64,000 bases of DNA from Helianthus annuus (taxonomy: Eukaryota; Streptophyta; Magnoliopsida; Asterales; Asteraceae), in the NCBI RefSeq assembly GCF_002127325.2, contig NC_035433.2, forward strand, positions 17,224,611-17,288,610. Reading direction: 5' to 3'. The translations under genes and the position numbers were made by a program. The notes beneath the pieces are model-generated. The model saw only the letters and a list, made by a program, of their open reading frames with translations, did no database searches and had not been told where the DNA came from. Positions within the stretch are counted from its first letter, which is position 1. Each line of letters begins with the position of its first letter. This document shows positions 21,455 through 34,664 of the stretch, one piece after another.

Positions 21455-21898
21455 GTGAGTTCACACAGCCAAGGCATGGGGTTCCCAGGGTGGGAATGGG
21501 AGTGGATTACTTATTGTACATACTCAGTTGATAGAACCTAACGATAAGAATACGACTAGACTAGTAACACTTATTGAACTGATCTTCGCACACCTGCCAA
21601 GGGTTGGCCGCGATATTATGACTGACTTCGCACACCTGCCTTTGGAAGGCCGCGAACTGTAATCTACTAATCTTCGCACACCTGCCTGGTAGGCCGCGAT
21701 ACAGGTAAACCTAGTCTAGAATACTCGAGATGAACATCCCCTAATATCTTCGCATACCTGCCTGGGAGGCCGCGATGGAAACTAATACGATACATGACAT
21801 AACGAACGAACATACTACTACTCACACTGTACTATTACTGAACTGTTAACTGTGAACTCGCTCAACTAGTTGTTGATCCTCTGTTACATGCCTTGCAG
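21455..21898 (+). other. Intron-like segment in element D LTR
   Basis: Donor CATG|GTGAGTTCACA and acceptor TTACATGCCTTGCAG|GA, 444 bp. The other LTR has 29197-29640, also 444 bp, with donor CGAG|GTGAGT. GAGTTCACA at the donor is complementary to TGTGAACTC near 21852. Confidence 0.5.
21583..21777 (+). repeat. Four imperfect CTTCGCACACCTGCC...GGCCGCGA repeats
   Basis: About 45-60-bp units sit inside the intron-like segment. They are repeated at 29322-29519 in the 3' LTR. Each unit contains a short GCC...GGC inverted pair. Confidence 0.8.
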
Positions 21899-22186
21899 GA
21901 CCTTAGGTACTTTTGGAGCTTGCACAAGGAGGAGCAGGTCGTTGTGGGATTTGGATCGTGGACATTATGCTAAAAAATTGAACTTATAACTTTACTTTGG
22001 ATTTTCATTATTACGCTTCCGCTATTGATACTATGTTTGGATTGGAACATTAATCGTATTGATTTGGGTTTTACAAACTATCTTATTTATATTATGCTAT
22101 GTTCAATATGATTGATGGCTTGATCCTGGTCAGTCACGCTCCCAAGCGGTGATACTCCGCAGGTGGATTTTGGGGGTGTGACAGAT

Positions 22187-22199
22187 TGGTATCAGAGCC
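22187..22199 (+). other. Primer-binding site of element D
   Basis: TGGTATCAGAGCC, three bases after the LTR end; initiator Met tRNA type. Confidence 0.9.
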
Positions 22200-22506
22200 A
22201 TTGGTTATAGAGAACTTGGTTTTAATATGGGAAAACGTTTTTATTAAAACTAGACTATAACCAGAACAGTGCTCTCAACAATCCACAACGACGCTTCGCT
22301 CCACGTGCAAGACTCGACATCCTTGGTAATAAGGTTTATGTTTATTACCTGCTTGCTAGAACTGCATAGAACTTTGCTCGTAGTATGCTTACCTTACTCT
22401 TGCTCACTACTTGTTATTGCTTAAGAACACTTACGTGCTTACACTCTTCTGTCACCGCACTATTCGCGAACCTTTCTCACTTATGTTGCCTTTGATGTGA
22501 AGATCA

Positions 22507-25500
22507 ATGGCCGGACGAATTAACATGACTCAAGCCCAGCTAGAGGCTCTCGTTCAAGCTGAAGTTGCTGCGGCACTTGCAGCTGCTCAAGCAGGTAGTA
22601 TACCCTGCAGTATAGACACACACTAGGATCTTTAGATCCTACCTTAACTCTCGTATTTAACCTTGTCCTATTCGTACACAATAGGTCAACATGCGCAGCA
22701 GCCTGTCTGCACTTTCAAGAACTTCATGGACTGTCGTCCAAGCTCATTCAATGGCACCGAGGGGGCAGTGGGACTCCTCCATTGGTTCGAGAAGCTAGAA
22801 TCTGTGTTCGAAATGTGTGAATGCCCTGAGGCTCGCAGGGTTAAGTACGCCACTGGCACTTTGGAAGGAATCGCGTTGACTTGGTGGAACACGCAAGTAC
22901 AGATCCTAGGGTTGGCAGCTGCTAACGCCACCCTTGGAATGATTTCAAGGAATTGATCAAAAGGGAGTATTGCACTCGTGAAGACATTCACAAGCTAGAA
23001 GATGAACTGTATCACTTGAAAATGGTTGGGTCAGAGATCGAAGCCTATACCAAACGGTCGAATGAACTGGCCGTGCTATGCCCAACTATGGTGGACCCTC
23101 CAGCGAAACGTATTGAGTTGTATCTCAAGGGTTTGGCGCCAGAGATCCAGAGCCATGTTACATCGGCTAACCTTGATAATATCCAGGCTATTCAGCGCCT
23201 TGCTCATCGTATTACGGATCAGGCAGTGGATCAGAACAGGCTGCCAAAACGTGTCAAGGCTACCACTGCTGCTGTCACTACTTCTGCTACTCCCAGTGAC
23301 AACAAGAGAAAATGGGAGAGGGATTCCAGCAAGGGATCAGTTTCTGTTCAGTCTCAGCAGCGCAAGACAAATGACTACCAGAATTCGAGTCAGCAATCAT
23401 CTGGCAGTCAGGGGCAGGGTGGATATCGGGGAATTCACCCACTGTGTAATAAGTGCAACAGACACCACAGCGGAAGATGTCGCAGGGAACGTTGTCAAAG
23501 ATGCCTCAAGATGGGACATGAGGCTAAGGATTGTAGAAGCTCGCGGCCAGCGAATCAGAACCAGCAACTCCCACCGCCAGCTCCACAGAACCAGCAACAG
23601 CAGCCACAGCGTGGAAACCGGGGATGTTTCCAGTGTGGGGCTGAAGGCCACTACAAACGTGATTGCCCTCAACTAAACCAGAACCAAAATCGCAACAACA
23701 ACAACAATCAGGGCAACGGGAACAACAACAACAACAACGGGGGAAACAACAACAACAATGGCAACGAGGCTCGTGGTCGTATGTTTGTGCTAGGTCGGGG
23801 TGACGCAGTGAATGATCCCAACGTCGTTATGGGTAAGTTTCTTCTCGACGATATCTATGTTACTGTCTTATTTGATTCGGGTGCTGATACAAGTTATATG
23901 TCCTTGAAAATGAGTAAATTGTTAAAACGTACACCAACACCCCTAAACACCAAACACGTCGTAGAGTTAGCAAACGGTAAGAGTGTAGAAGCCATGCATG
24001 TAGTCAAGGGTTGTAACATCGTTCTAGCGGGTCAGACCTTCTCGATTGATCTTATACCCATAGTCTTGGGTAGCTTCGACGTCGTCATCGGTATGGATTG
24101 GTTATCCCAACATCACGCAGAGATTTTATGCAAGGAAAAGATTATTCGTATTCCTCGCTCTAGTCAAGAACCTCTCGAAGTACAAGGCGACAAGAGTGGT
24201 GCAGTGGTTGGAATCATCTCCTTCTTGAAGGCTCAGAAATGTTTACGTAAGGGGCACACAGCCATTCTGGCACTTGTCACTGACGCAACAGCAAAGGAAA
24301 AGAAGCTGGAGGATATTCCAGTTGTACGTGACTTTCCTCAGGTGTTTCCTGAAGATTTACCCGGTTTACCGCCTCATCGTCAAGTCGAATTCCAGATTGA
24401 GTTAGCTCCTGGAGCAGCACCAATAGCCCGCGCACCGTATCGTCTAGCTCCAACCGAACTGGAAGAACTGTCGAAACAGCTACAAGAGCTCTTGGAAAAG
24501 GGCTTTATTCGTCCAAGCTCTTCGCCTTGGGGAGCTCCAGTGTTATTTGTGAAAAAGAAAGACGGTACGTTCAGAATGTGCATCGACTACCGTGAACTGA
24601 ACAAGGTGACGGTGAAGAACCGTTATCCTCTTCCTCGTATAGACGACTTATTCGATCAGTTGCAAGGGTCGTGTTACTACTCCAAGATAGACTTGAGGTC
24701 AGGGTATCATCAGCTGAGAGTCCAGGATGAGGACGTCTCCAAAACCGCTTTCAGAACTCGCTACGGTCACTACGAGTTTCTTGTCATGCCATTCGGGCTT
24801 ACGAACGCGCCTGCAGTCTTCATGGATCTTATGAACAGGGTGTGCAAACCCTATCTTGACAAGTTCGTCATTGTCTTCATCGACGACATTCTGATCTACT
24901 CCAAGAGTCAGGAGGAACACGAGCAGCACTTACGTCTTATCTTGGAACTTCTTCGAAAGGAGCAACTGTACGCAAAGTTTTCAAAATGCGACTTCTGGCT
25001 TCGTGAAGTCCACTTCTTAGGCCATGTGGTGAACAGGGATGGGATTCATGTCGATCCATCCAAGGTGGATTCGATCAAGAACTGGCCTGCACCGCGTACA
25101 CCGATGGAAATACGCCAATTCTTGGGTTTGGCGGGGTATTACAGACGATTCATTAAAGACTTTTCGAAGATCGCGCAGCCGCTTACTATGCTGACACAGA
25201 AAGGTGTCACCTACCGTTGGGGAGATTCACAAGAGACCGCTTTTCAATACCTAAAGGATAGGCTTTGCAGTGCACCTATTCTCTCATTGTCGGAGGGCAC
25301 AGAGGACTTCGTGGTTTATTGTGACGCATCGATACAGGGTCTTGGTTGCGTATTGATGCAACGGGATAAGGTTATTGCTTACGCTTCGCGGCAACTCAAG
25401 ATTCATGAACGGAATTACACGACGCACGATTTAGAGCTGGGAGCTGTTGTTTTCGCGCTTAAGATATGGCGACACTACCTGTACGGTACCAGGTGCACGA

Positions 25501-27233
25501 TTTACACCGATCACAGGAGTCTCGAGCATATTCTTAAGCAAAAGGATTTGAACATGCGTCAACGGAGATGGGTTAAACTACTGAACGACTACGAATGCGC
25601 CATCAAGTATCATCCAGGCAAGGCCAATGTTGTGGCCGACGCCCTCAGTCGAAAGGACACCCTACCTAAGCGCGTGCGAGTGCTACAGCTTACTATTCAG
25701 TCCAGTCTTCCTGCACAGATACGAGCTGCTCAGATAGAAGCATTGAAACCCGAAAACGTCATGGCTGAAGCCTTACGCGGTTCAAGGCAACGAATGGAAC
25801 AAAAAGAAGACGGCGCCTACTATGTAACGGGGCGTATTTGGGTCCCACTTTATGGCGGTTTACGAGAGCTTGTGATGGACGAAGCACACAAGTCTCGCTA
25901 CTCTGTACATCCAGGGTCGGATAAAATGTACCACGACAACAGAACTACATACTGGTGGCCTAGCATGAAGGCCCACATCGCCACCTATGTTGGCAAGTGC
26001 TTGACCTGTGCAAGAGTCAAGGTTGAATATCAGAAACCCGCAGGCCTACTTCAACAGCCTAAGATACCTCAATGGAAATGGGAAGAAATTTCCATGGATT
26101 TCGTTACAGGCCTACCTAGATCTCAGCGTGGGAACGATACAATATGGGTAATCGTCGATCGACTCACCAAGTCTGCACACTTCCTAGCTATAAAGGAAAC
26201 GGATAAGTTCTCCACTCTCGCAGACATTTATCTTAAAAAAGTTGTTTCGAGGCACGGGGATAAGTTCTCCATCATTTCGGATTGGGACGCACGATTCACG
26301 TCAGAGCTATGGCAAGCGATGCACAAATCTTTTGGCTCACGTTTAGACATGAGCACAGCATATCATCCTCAGACGGATGGGCAGTCTGAACGAACGATCC
26401 AGACTCTTGAAGACATGCTTCGGGCATGTGTTATCGATTTCGGCAACGGCTGGGAAAAACATCTCCCTTTGGTGGAGTTTTCGTATAATAACAGTTATCA
26501 CACCAGCATACAAGCCGCTCCATTCGAGGCATTGTATGGACGTAAATGCCGGTCACCTCTCTGTTGGGCAGAGGTGGGGGATAGTCAGATCACGGGTCCA
26601 GAGATTGTAGTGGACGCCACAGAAAAGATTGCACAAATACGACAACGCATGGCGGCAGCACGCGACCGTCAGAAAGCCTACGCGGATAAGCGTAAGAGGC
26701 CATTGGAATTTCAGGTCGGGGACCGGGTTTTACTTAAAGTCTCACCCTGGAAGGGTGTGGTTCGATTTGGTAAACGAGGCAAACTCAATCCACGGTATGT
26801 TGGACCGTTCGAAATCACTGAAAGAATAGGCCCAGTAGCCTACAGACTGAACCTACCAACTGAACTTGGTGCAGTTCACAACGTATTTCACGTGTCGAAT
26901 CTGAAGAAGTGCCTGTCAGATGAGACCCTCATAGTTCCTTTTAAGGAACTCACTATCGACGAGCGGTTGCAGTTCGTCGAGGAACCAGTTGAAATCACGG
27001 ACCGGGATGTTAAGGTCCTCAAACACAAGAGAATCCCTCTTGTTCGAGTTCGTTGGAACTCCCGACGTGGCCCAGAGTACACCTGGGAACGCGAAGATCA
27101 AATGAAAGAAAAGTACCCCCAGTTATTCGAAAACCGTGCAACCACTACTGAGACTGAAGCTACTACTGCGGAATTTCGGGACGAAATTCCAAATCAACGG
27201 GGGGATGATGTGACACCCCAGGAAAACCAGTGA
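22507..27233 (+). CDS. Element D Gag-Pol polyprotein, one frameshift in gag
   Basis: Exon 1 is 22507-22594 ([19 protein letters not shown]), and exon 2 starts at 22685. One base is missing near 22930 (ANATLGMIS instead of ANATPWNDF). From 22953 there is a clean 1426-codon frame. Approximate residues in that frame are: zinc knuckles 180-193 and 224-238; protease DSGAD 308; RT 514-700 with FIDD near 643; RNase H from 785 ([15 protein letters not shown]); integrase HHCC 985-1020; catalytic Asp 1048, Asp 1108 and Glu 1145; chromodomain 1342-1392. In the integrase, the usual GVPTSIISDRD reads [11 protein letters not shown], probably a small copy of an upstream segment. The frame ends [10 protein letters not shown] with TGA. 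Apart from the one missing base it looks functional. Confidence 0.9.
22595..22684 (+). other. Phase-1 intron in gag of element D
   Basis: 90 bp, GCAG|GTAGTATACC ... ACACAATAG|GTCAAC, at the same place as in C and A. Exon 1 here is 12 nt longer than in C, an in-frame difference. Confidence 0.65.
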
Positions 27234-27272
27234 ACAGTACAACTTACCTAGCTTCCTCAGTGAGTGTGTACC

Positions 27273-27291
27273 AAATTTCGGGACGAAATTT
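27273..27291 (+). promoter_or_regulatory. Perfect AAATTTCG stem-loop before the 3' LTR of element D
   Basis: AAATTTCG-GGA-CGAAATTT ends 18 nt before the LTR. A companion with GAATTTCG arms is at 27171-27189, inside the end of pol. Confidence 0.6.
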
Positions 27292-27309
27292 CTTTTAAGT
27301 TGGGGATAA

Positions 27310-29925
27310 TGTGACAACTCGAATTTCCAAGATTTCCATTTCGCATTTATTGCACGTTCTTGTATTGTCTAGTTGTTTATTTGCACAATTGATTGCGATG
27401 AAATTGTATGCGTTTTAAATACAATGAAGTGTATTGTGTGATTATGCATGGTAATGTGTTAATTGTGTTAGACTTGTCAAATGCATAAACTTGGTGGTGA
27501 AACTGTTTGAGATGGTGTACTATTGTAAGATATAGTAATTCAGGGTGTATAGAGTAATTAGTGAAAATTAAACCATACTTAACCCTAATCTCTTTCACTA
27601 ATCATTCCCTAATCATCACAAGAATCAAAACACGTACACCCACATTCCCTAATCCTCTCTACAACCATCTTCTCATCATTCTTGGATTCACAAGTCCTTT
27701 GCATCAAGTTTGTTTGCCAATCCATCTAGAATCGAATCAAGGTAATTGTTTAATCATTGTTTGATGTTAATTGTTGATTGATTGATTGATGTTAAAACCC
27801 TAGCTCTCATATGATACTTCTGTGATTTTGATTTGATTCTGGATAATTGTGATAATGATGTGATTAGTCGTACAATTGATTGCTTGACAATTTAGAAATC
27901 GTGATATGTGAGAAAGATTGACTGTTGATTTGTTTACTACTGTACAGATATGAATTAGGGTTTTCAAAGCGTATGAATTATTGAGAACGTAACTGTTATG
28001 ATCTTTTGGTTCTGTACAATGATTGTTTACTCAGAGTTTTGATGAAAGTGATGGTCTGAGTTTTATCATGAGAATTAGTCCGACTTCTTAACATGTAAAA
28101 GTGTCTGAGGTTTACGTTTACACAACATGCTTATATCCGAGTTTTATATATATGCATGAAGGTCCGATTTTTTTTTATTAACATCCCTTGCCCGACTTTT
28201 AACCTTTAAACATGGAGTCCGACTTTTACAAGGACCCAAAGGTCCGACCTTTATGAACAACACAAGATGTCCGACCATTATGATAGGGTGATAGGCGGTC
28301 CGAGTTTCATAGGGGGAGTTATGGCACGACTTTTAAATATGCATGTTGTCCGATCTTTTGCCTAGTGTGAGGGGTCCGAATTTTGGCAACAAGTTATGGG
28401 GTCCGACTTTTAACCCCAAGACCCCTGTCCGACCTTTTAAGGGATCAAGGGTCCGAGTTTCTTAAACAAATGTGATGTCCGAGTTTAACCCCAACCCCCT
28501 TACTTGTCCGAACTTATGATGGTTAAGTCTTTTGTCCGAGTTTTGTGACTAGATAAAGGAATCCGATTTTTTTTATTGTTGTTGATTTCGTCCCTATTCC
28601 ATGTGATGACCAGAATAGCATGGTCAATATTCATGCACAAGATGATATAGATTTATGAATAAACTTGTCAGTACACTAATTTATATGATCGGCCCAATAA
28701 TTACTTGTATGCTTTAACAGTTGTAGGCCATCATGATATCTCACAAAAAGAATATGATGTGGAACAATTTAATAACGAATGATTATGTGTAGACCTCATT
28801 AGACCACACTACTGTTTGGCGGCCCATGTGATTGGGTTACACTAATTGAATTTATGTCGGCTATCTTTATTAAGTTATCATATGTTTATGAAAGTTATTA
28901 GTGTATATGGTGAAGTGAATCATGCAACGAATTACTCATTAGAAGGATATATATATATATATATATATAAAGTGATTTCTTGGCAATAATGGGTTGATAG
29001 ATTAACCTGGTGTGATGTGGATTATATGTGTGTAATACGTGTATTCTGACCATGTGACAAGTGAACAAAGAATATATGACTTGTTTGAACATGAAATATG
29101 TGAATTATGTGTGCTTAAGACTGATTATGTTGGTAACGATTCTAGGGCGTGTTTGAACAATTGGACAAAGTAGTTTAGCATACCGAGCAAACCGAGGTGA
29201 GTTCACACAGCCAAGGCATGGGGTTCCCAGGGTGGGAATGGGAGTGGATTACTTATTGTACATACTCAGTTGATAGAACCTAACGATAAGAATACGACTA
29301 GACTAGTAACACTTATTGAACTGATCTTCGCACACCTGGCAAGGGTTGGCCGCAATATTATGACTGACTTCGCACACCTGCCTTTGGAAGGCCGCGAACT
29401 GTAATCTACTAATCTTCGCACACCTGCCTGGTAGGCCGCGATACAGGTAAACCTAGTCTAGAATACTCGAGATGAACATCCCCTAATATCTTCGCATACC
29501 TGCCTGGGAGGCCGCGATGGAAACTAATACGATACATGACATAACGAACGAACATACTACTACTCACACTGTACTATTACTGAACTGTTAACTGTGAACT
29601 CGCTCAACTAGTTGTTGATCCTCTGTTACATGCCTTGCAGGACCTTAGGTACTTTTGGAGCTTGCACAAGGAGGAGCAGGTCGTTGTGGGATTTGGATCG
29701 TGGACATTATGCTAAAAAATTGAACTTATAACTTTACTTTGGATTTTCATTATTACGCTTCCGCTATTGATACTATGTTTGGATTGGAACATCAATCGTA
29801 TTGATTTGGGTTTTACAAACTATCTTATTTATATTATGCTATGTTCAATATGATTGATGGCTTGATCCTGGTCAGTCACGCTCCCAAGCGGTGATACTCC
29901 GCAGGTGGATTTTGGGGGTGTGACA
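27310..29925 (+). repeat. 3' LTR of element D
   Basis: 2616 bp. It differs from the 5' copy mainly by the short (TA)n run, a 9-bp loss and an 8-bp gain in small tandem repeats (GTGAAACT, GATT), and about 10 substitutions. It is followed by TATAA. Confidence 0.95.
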
Positions 29926-30230
29926 TATAACATATGTGAGAGAGGTTCGCGAATAGTGCAATGACAGAAGAGAGTAACCACACAAGTGATCTCAAGCAAT
30001 AACGAATAGTAAGCAATGTAATCTAAGCATACCACGAGCAAAGTTCTATGTAATTCTAGCATGTAGGCAATAAACATAAACCTTATTACCTAGGATGTTG
30101 AGTCTTGCACGTGGAGCGAGGCGTCGTTGTCGATCATTGAGCACTGTACTGGTTATAGTCTGGTTTTAATAAAAACATTTTCCCCATATTAAAACCAAGT
30201 TCTCTATAACCAATGGCTCTAATACCAATC
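29926..30230 (-). other. Element A leader and mutated primer-binding site
   Basis: Read on the minus strand, this is the leader seen in C and D (CACTATTCGCGAACC, TTATTACCTAGGATG). The primer site at 30215-30227 reads TGGTATTAGAGCC, one C-to-T change from the canonical form. Confidence 0.85.
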
Positions 30231-32690
30231 TGTCACACCCCCAAAATCCACATGCGGAGTACCACCGCTTGGGAGCGTGACTGATCAGGATCAAGCCACC
30301 AATCATATAGAACATTGTAAATAGTAAAAGTAAATGTAATTAAACCAAACCAATCCATATGAAAGGTGTCCAAAACATAAGTATAAATCCAACGTTTAGC
30401 GGGAGCATATGAGTAAAAGCCCAACATAAATAAAGTATGTAATGTCATAATGTTTAATCAAAGCATTCACGATCCTTGTCCACAACGACCGCGCCTCCCT
30501 GTGCAAGCTCCATGTATACCTAACGACCTGCAAGGCATGTAACAGAGAGTCAACAACTAGTTGAGCGAGTTCACAGTAAGTAAGTTCGTAATAGTGAGTT
30601 TGTTTCGTAACATGTGGCTCTACTAGGCTGATAGTATGATCTATTAGTGGGGGCTTCCCATGTTTACATATACACTAGACTATTTGTAATCGTAAGTGTT
30701 CTTCTTAACCCGAGAACAGTAGTACGTACAAGGTTTACGTAGGTTTTACGTAAGTGTCCTTCAGAAACCGAGGACAGTGGTACGCGGGGGTTTACGTAGG
30801 TTTTACGTAAGTTCCTGACACAACCCGAGGCAGTAATGAGTATAAGTTTACGTAGGTTTTACGTAAGTGTCCTTCACAACCTGAGGACAGTGATGTGTAC
30901 AAGTATACGTAGGTTTTACGTGTCACACCCCCAAAATCCACCATGCGGAGTACCACCGCTTGGAGGCGTGACGTGACCAGGATCGAGCCACCAATCATAC
31001 TGAACAACGTATTTAAGTAAATAAAGCCAACCACAATACGATTGGTGACCAAAAGCTAGTTAACAGAGTTTTAAATTAAACAGCGGAAGCATAAACGTAA
31101 AGTCCAAAACATAAGTCCATAGTTTATAAGTTAAAGTTCAAGCGCAAGTTTTATAAGTTCATAAGGATTTAAATATTAAGAACGGAACATAACAGTCCGT
31201 ACACCACAACGACTCCTTCCTCGTGCAAGCTCCAAGCATTTAGCGACCTGTAAGGCATGTAACAACGAGTCAACAACAAAGTTGAGTGAGTTCACGTTTG
31301 GTTGTTTAGTTTTAAGTTGTTTCCGAAAACGTGGTTTGTCTTTCGTTGGCGTAATTGCCGTGGGGGTTACCCCATAGTTGAAAGAAAATTTAACCAGTTC
31401 ATTCTTTATTACCCATATCCTGTCCATGATTAGTGGGGGCTTCCCCGTGTGAACTGCTAGACCGTATGGTATCGACTACTACGCAAGTAAGTTGTGCCCT
31501 ACATCAGTGTCTATCATCACTGATGGTTTGCCATAGTCCATTAGTACACGCCCGTCCGACTGGCACGGTGTGAGGTTTGTTAAACCTAATAGCGCTATTA
31601 ACTAATGACCCGCTCGCCATTGGCCTCGGCGATTAAGTCGATATAAAATGAGGGACTTATGATAGAGTTTTGTCTAGTAAGTTTAAGGTTGTTGTCCTAC
31701 ACAAGGAGGACGAACGTACGTAGTTCTCCCAAAGAGAATACGCAGGATTAATACTGGCATCCTACCCGAGGAGGATGGCCGTACATATCCTACCTAAGTA
31801 AGATATGTAGATTCCGTTTTAATTCTTTAACCCATTCCCAAACCACCGGGAATCCCATGCCTTAGAAAGTGTGTGAACTCACCTCGGTTTGGTCGGTTAG
31901 ATTCTCAATATAGCTAACAGTCAAGGTCGGTCAATCACGTCCTAATATAATTTACCAGTTAGTCATTTAGTGGCTTTCAAATAGAACACAAAGTTCCTAC
32001 ATGTATCTATCACACAACATGCATCGTTTTAACGGTTTATGCCCCTCTAAGTTTCCCATCCATTCCCCACTCAAAATCAAACATACAATAATGCACATAA
32101 CATATATACCATGTTAGATCATTCACGGATAGCATACTCGACATTTAGACACGCGAGTCACAACCTGTATCAATTCAGCATTAATATTCAAAACCGGCTG
32201 TTTTCGGACGTTTTAATAAAATAGTTAAATTATTCCAAAAATTCCCAAATTTTTACAAGATGTCTTAAACATTCCATATTTTATTGTGTAAAAATATCGG
32301 GGTCCGGTTCACTACCAATATTTTATAACAATTCATATTCCGGACTGAACTCAGATTTATGAATTTCTGACCACAGTCCACGGAACAATTCATTAAAAAT
32401 TCATCGAGTGTCCGATTTACGAAATTCCAGTGGGGTAATTACACATGCATCGGTTGTCATCTACTGTACAAATTTCATGGTCCGATTCATCACAAAACTC
32501 AGGTTATGACTGAAAGTACGACACCCATTTATTGCTGTCAAAATTCAGCTTAAGTTGCTGTTACAATTTAACATTTTAAAAATAGTAAACGAAGTCCAAA
32601 AATTACGATTCCGGTGCCATTAGAACCGTATTCCATAATATCACATTTTAGACTTAAAATATCAGTTTTTCGTTAGGTTTATGACCTGTT

Positions 32691-32714
32691 TACAGCCAAC
32701 TGAAGTTGGCTGTA
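32691..32714. repeat. Perfect 11-bp inverted repeat in solo LTR E
   Basis: TACAGCCAACT and AGTTGGCTGTA are separated by GA. A decayed version occurs in the LTR of G (CCAGCCAACTTCAACAGGCTG near 38492). Confidence 0.8.
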
Positions 32715-33249
32715 AAACTTGGACAGATTCTGATTTTTAGTGTTTAACCTCCTAAATCGTGTTCGATCGTTACCGTTAACAAGTTTAGTATTCACAACAA
32801 CATCAAACATTAATATTATCCAGCAACACATCAGATAATCAACCAATAATCATAATCACACAAGATCTACATGCTTTACACTAATATTCATCCATTAACC
32901 ACCTTGTTCATCATTTTAGTAGACTTTTAGATTTGGATCTTGTATGTTCATAATTTTTAACCGTCTAATCTCTTATTAACCACATCAAACATGAACAAGA
33001 AGTTGATTAGAAGCACTTACAACTAGCACAAGGCTAGGGAAGATCAAAGGCGTAAAAGTGGTGGATAAAAGCAAGATAACGAGGTCCTTCGCCTTCCGTT
33101 AGCTCCAAGACTCCTTATGCGTGACCCGAAAGACTTGTGTATGCTTGGAATGAGGAGATCAAGAGCCGAAAATGGATGTAGTGGCAAGGGGGTGTTCGGC
33201 CGTGAGCTAGGGAGGAGAGGAGAGAAAGAGAGTTTTGGTGGAATGGTGG

Positions 33250-33257
33250 TATTTATA
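33250..33257 (-). promoter_or_regulatory. TATA box of solo LTR E
   Basis: TATAAATA on the minus strand is followed about 30 nt later by a pyrimidine-rich stretch (TCTCTTTCTCTCCTCTCC), typical of a plant 5' UTR. The 11-bp repeat array lies just upstream. Confidence 0.5.
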
Positions 33258-33270
33258 AGATCTTCCATAT

Positions 33271-33392
33271 AGCATATTCCTAGCATATTCCAAGCATATT
33301 CCTAGCATATTCCTAGCATATTCCTAGCATATTCCTAGCATATTCCTTAGCATATTCCTTAGCATATTCCTAGCATATTCCTTAGCATATTC
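33271..33392. repeat. TAGCATATTCC tandem array, 11 units
   Basis: Eleven head-to-tail copies of an 11-12-bp unit (TAGCATATTCC, some with one extra T) lie directly upstream of the TATA box of solo LTR E. The position suggests a promoter-proximal array. Confidence 0.95.
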
Positions 33393-34664
33393 CTTAGGAT
33401 ATTAACAAATACGTGTAAGCATAACACAGATATCAGAAAGCAGTTAAGTAATTCCACACAGTCGTCAGACACTTTAATTATCATTAATAATTTGTACGGA
33501 ATACATGGGATTTTGAGGGTTGTCACATTACGTATGTATCCTGCGCATCCGAGGATGATGGTAGATAGTCTAGTAACAGTGTAAGTACAAATCTATTCCT
33601 TCAATCCCATCCCCAACCCCGGGAATCCCATGCTTTGGTAATAGTGTGAACTCACCTTGATTTGCTCGGTTTGTTATTGTTTCTAGTGTTAATTAATGAT
33701 TAGGTCCGTTACACACGACCTATGGTACATTGCACATAAACTCGATGTAAGTGTTTACGTTAAATTAGGGTTTACAAGTCCTTGATGTCCAAACAACTGT
33801 GATTTGTGTGATAGTTGTGTACAGAATGATATGAGAAAGATTGATCACACATATAGTATCATCCAGTTACATACAGTAGCATACAGTTATATATAGTAAT
33901 ACATAGTAACATCCAGTAGCATGCAAAGTGTTCCTCATACAGGGTTTGAACTCAGTATTATAAGGAAGCTCGGATCATGTATCACATACAACCTCGGACT
34001 ATATAGCATCAAACAAACTCAGACTAAACATTTTTCATGAAATTTAGACTGTACCATCATCAACAAGTTCGGGCCATATGTATAACAAGCAAAAGTCGGA
34101 TCTACATTACCTTCACAATAGTCGGATCTACATAACCTTCACAAAAAGTCAGACAAGAGATCATGGCTTAAAACTCGGACCTAACTAAGCATCAAAAGTC
34201 GGACCTTGTGTCCTAATTACAAAAATCGGACCCTCCACATGAATAAAGTTCAGACCATGTGTGAGTTATAAAGTTCGGACCTCATGTGTTTATTCAAAAT
34301 TCGGACCCCCTTCTTGTATTAACAAAAATTCGGACAACATACAAATCTCAAAAGTCGGACAACATACAATCTCTAAAAGTCGGACAACATACAATCTCTA
34401 AAAGTCGGACATATCATATCATGAAATTCGGACTTCTTATGTTAAATCAAAAATTCGGACTATATAACCCCTACAAAAGTCGGACAAGCATTCCCCTTGT
34501 AAAATTCGGACAACACACATTATCACAAAGTTCGGACCTTATTCATCATATCAAAACTCGGATTTTATGACTCTTTAAAAATTTGGACCATATGCATGCT
34601 TGTTAAAAGTTCAGACTATGTTTCATTCACAAAACTCAGACACTTAACTCCGAGTTACAACATA

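Larger units (their letters stand above)
30921..33527 (-). mobile_element. Element E: solo LTR of another Ty3/gypsy family
   Basis: 2607 bp, in minus orientation TGTGACAACCCTC...GGGGGTGTGACA. The TTACG target duplications are perfect (30916-30920, 33528-33532). No internal region is present, so the element was reduced by LTR-LTR recombination. It has an intron-like pair (donor CGAG|GTGAGTTCACAC at 31882, acceptor CATGCCTTACAG at 31248, 635 bp). Part of it (32520-32760) resembles the LTR of G. Confidence 0.93.
30231..34664 (-). repeat. 5' LTR of element A, interrupted by solo LTR E and truncated
   Basis: Minus-strand LTR pieces are 33528-34664 and 30231-30920, ending GGGGGTGTGACA at 30231. 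It holds the reversed TCCGACTTTT array (33950-34620). The intron-like donor is CAAG|GTGAGTTCACA at 33655 and the acceptor TTACATGCCTTGCAG at 30528. Between them are about four copies of a TTTACGTAGGTTTTACGTAAG repeat (30720-30920). The expected TGTGACAACTCG start is missing, so roughly the first 0.7 kb is lost at the 34664 junction. Confidence 0.85.

Noticed and set aside
33044..33286. Minus-strand 80-codon frame in solo LTR E
   Set aside because: It overlaps the presumed TATA box and the pyrimidine-rich 5' UTR; the proline/serine content reflects base composition.
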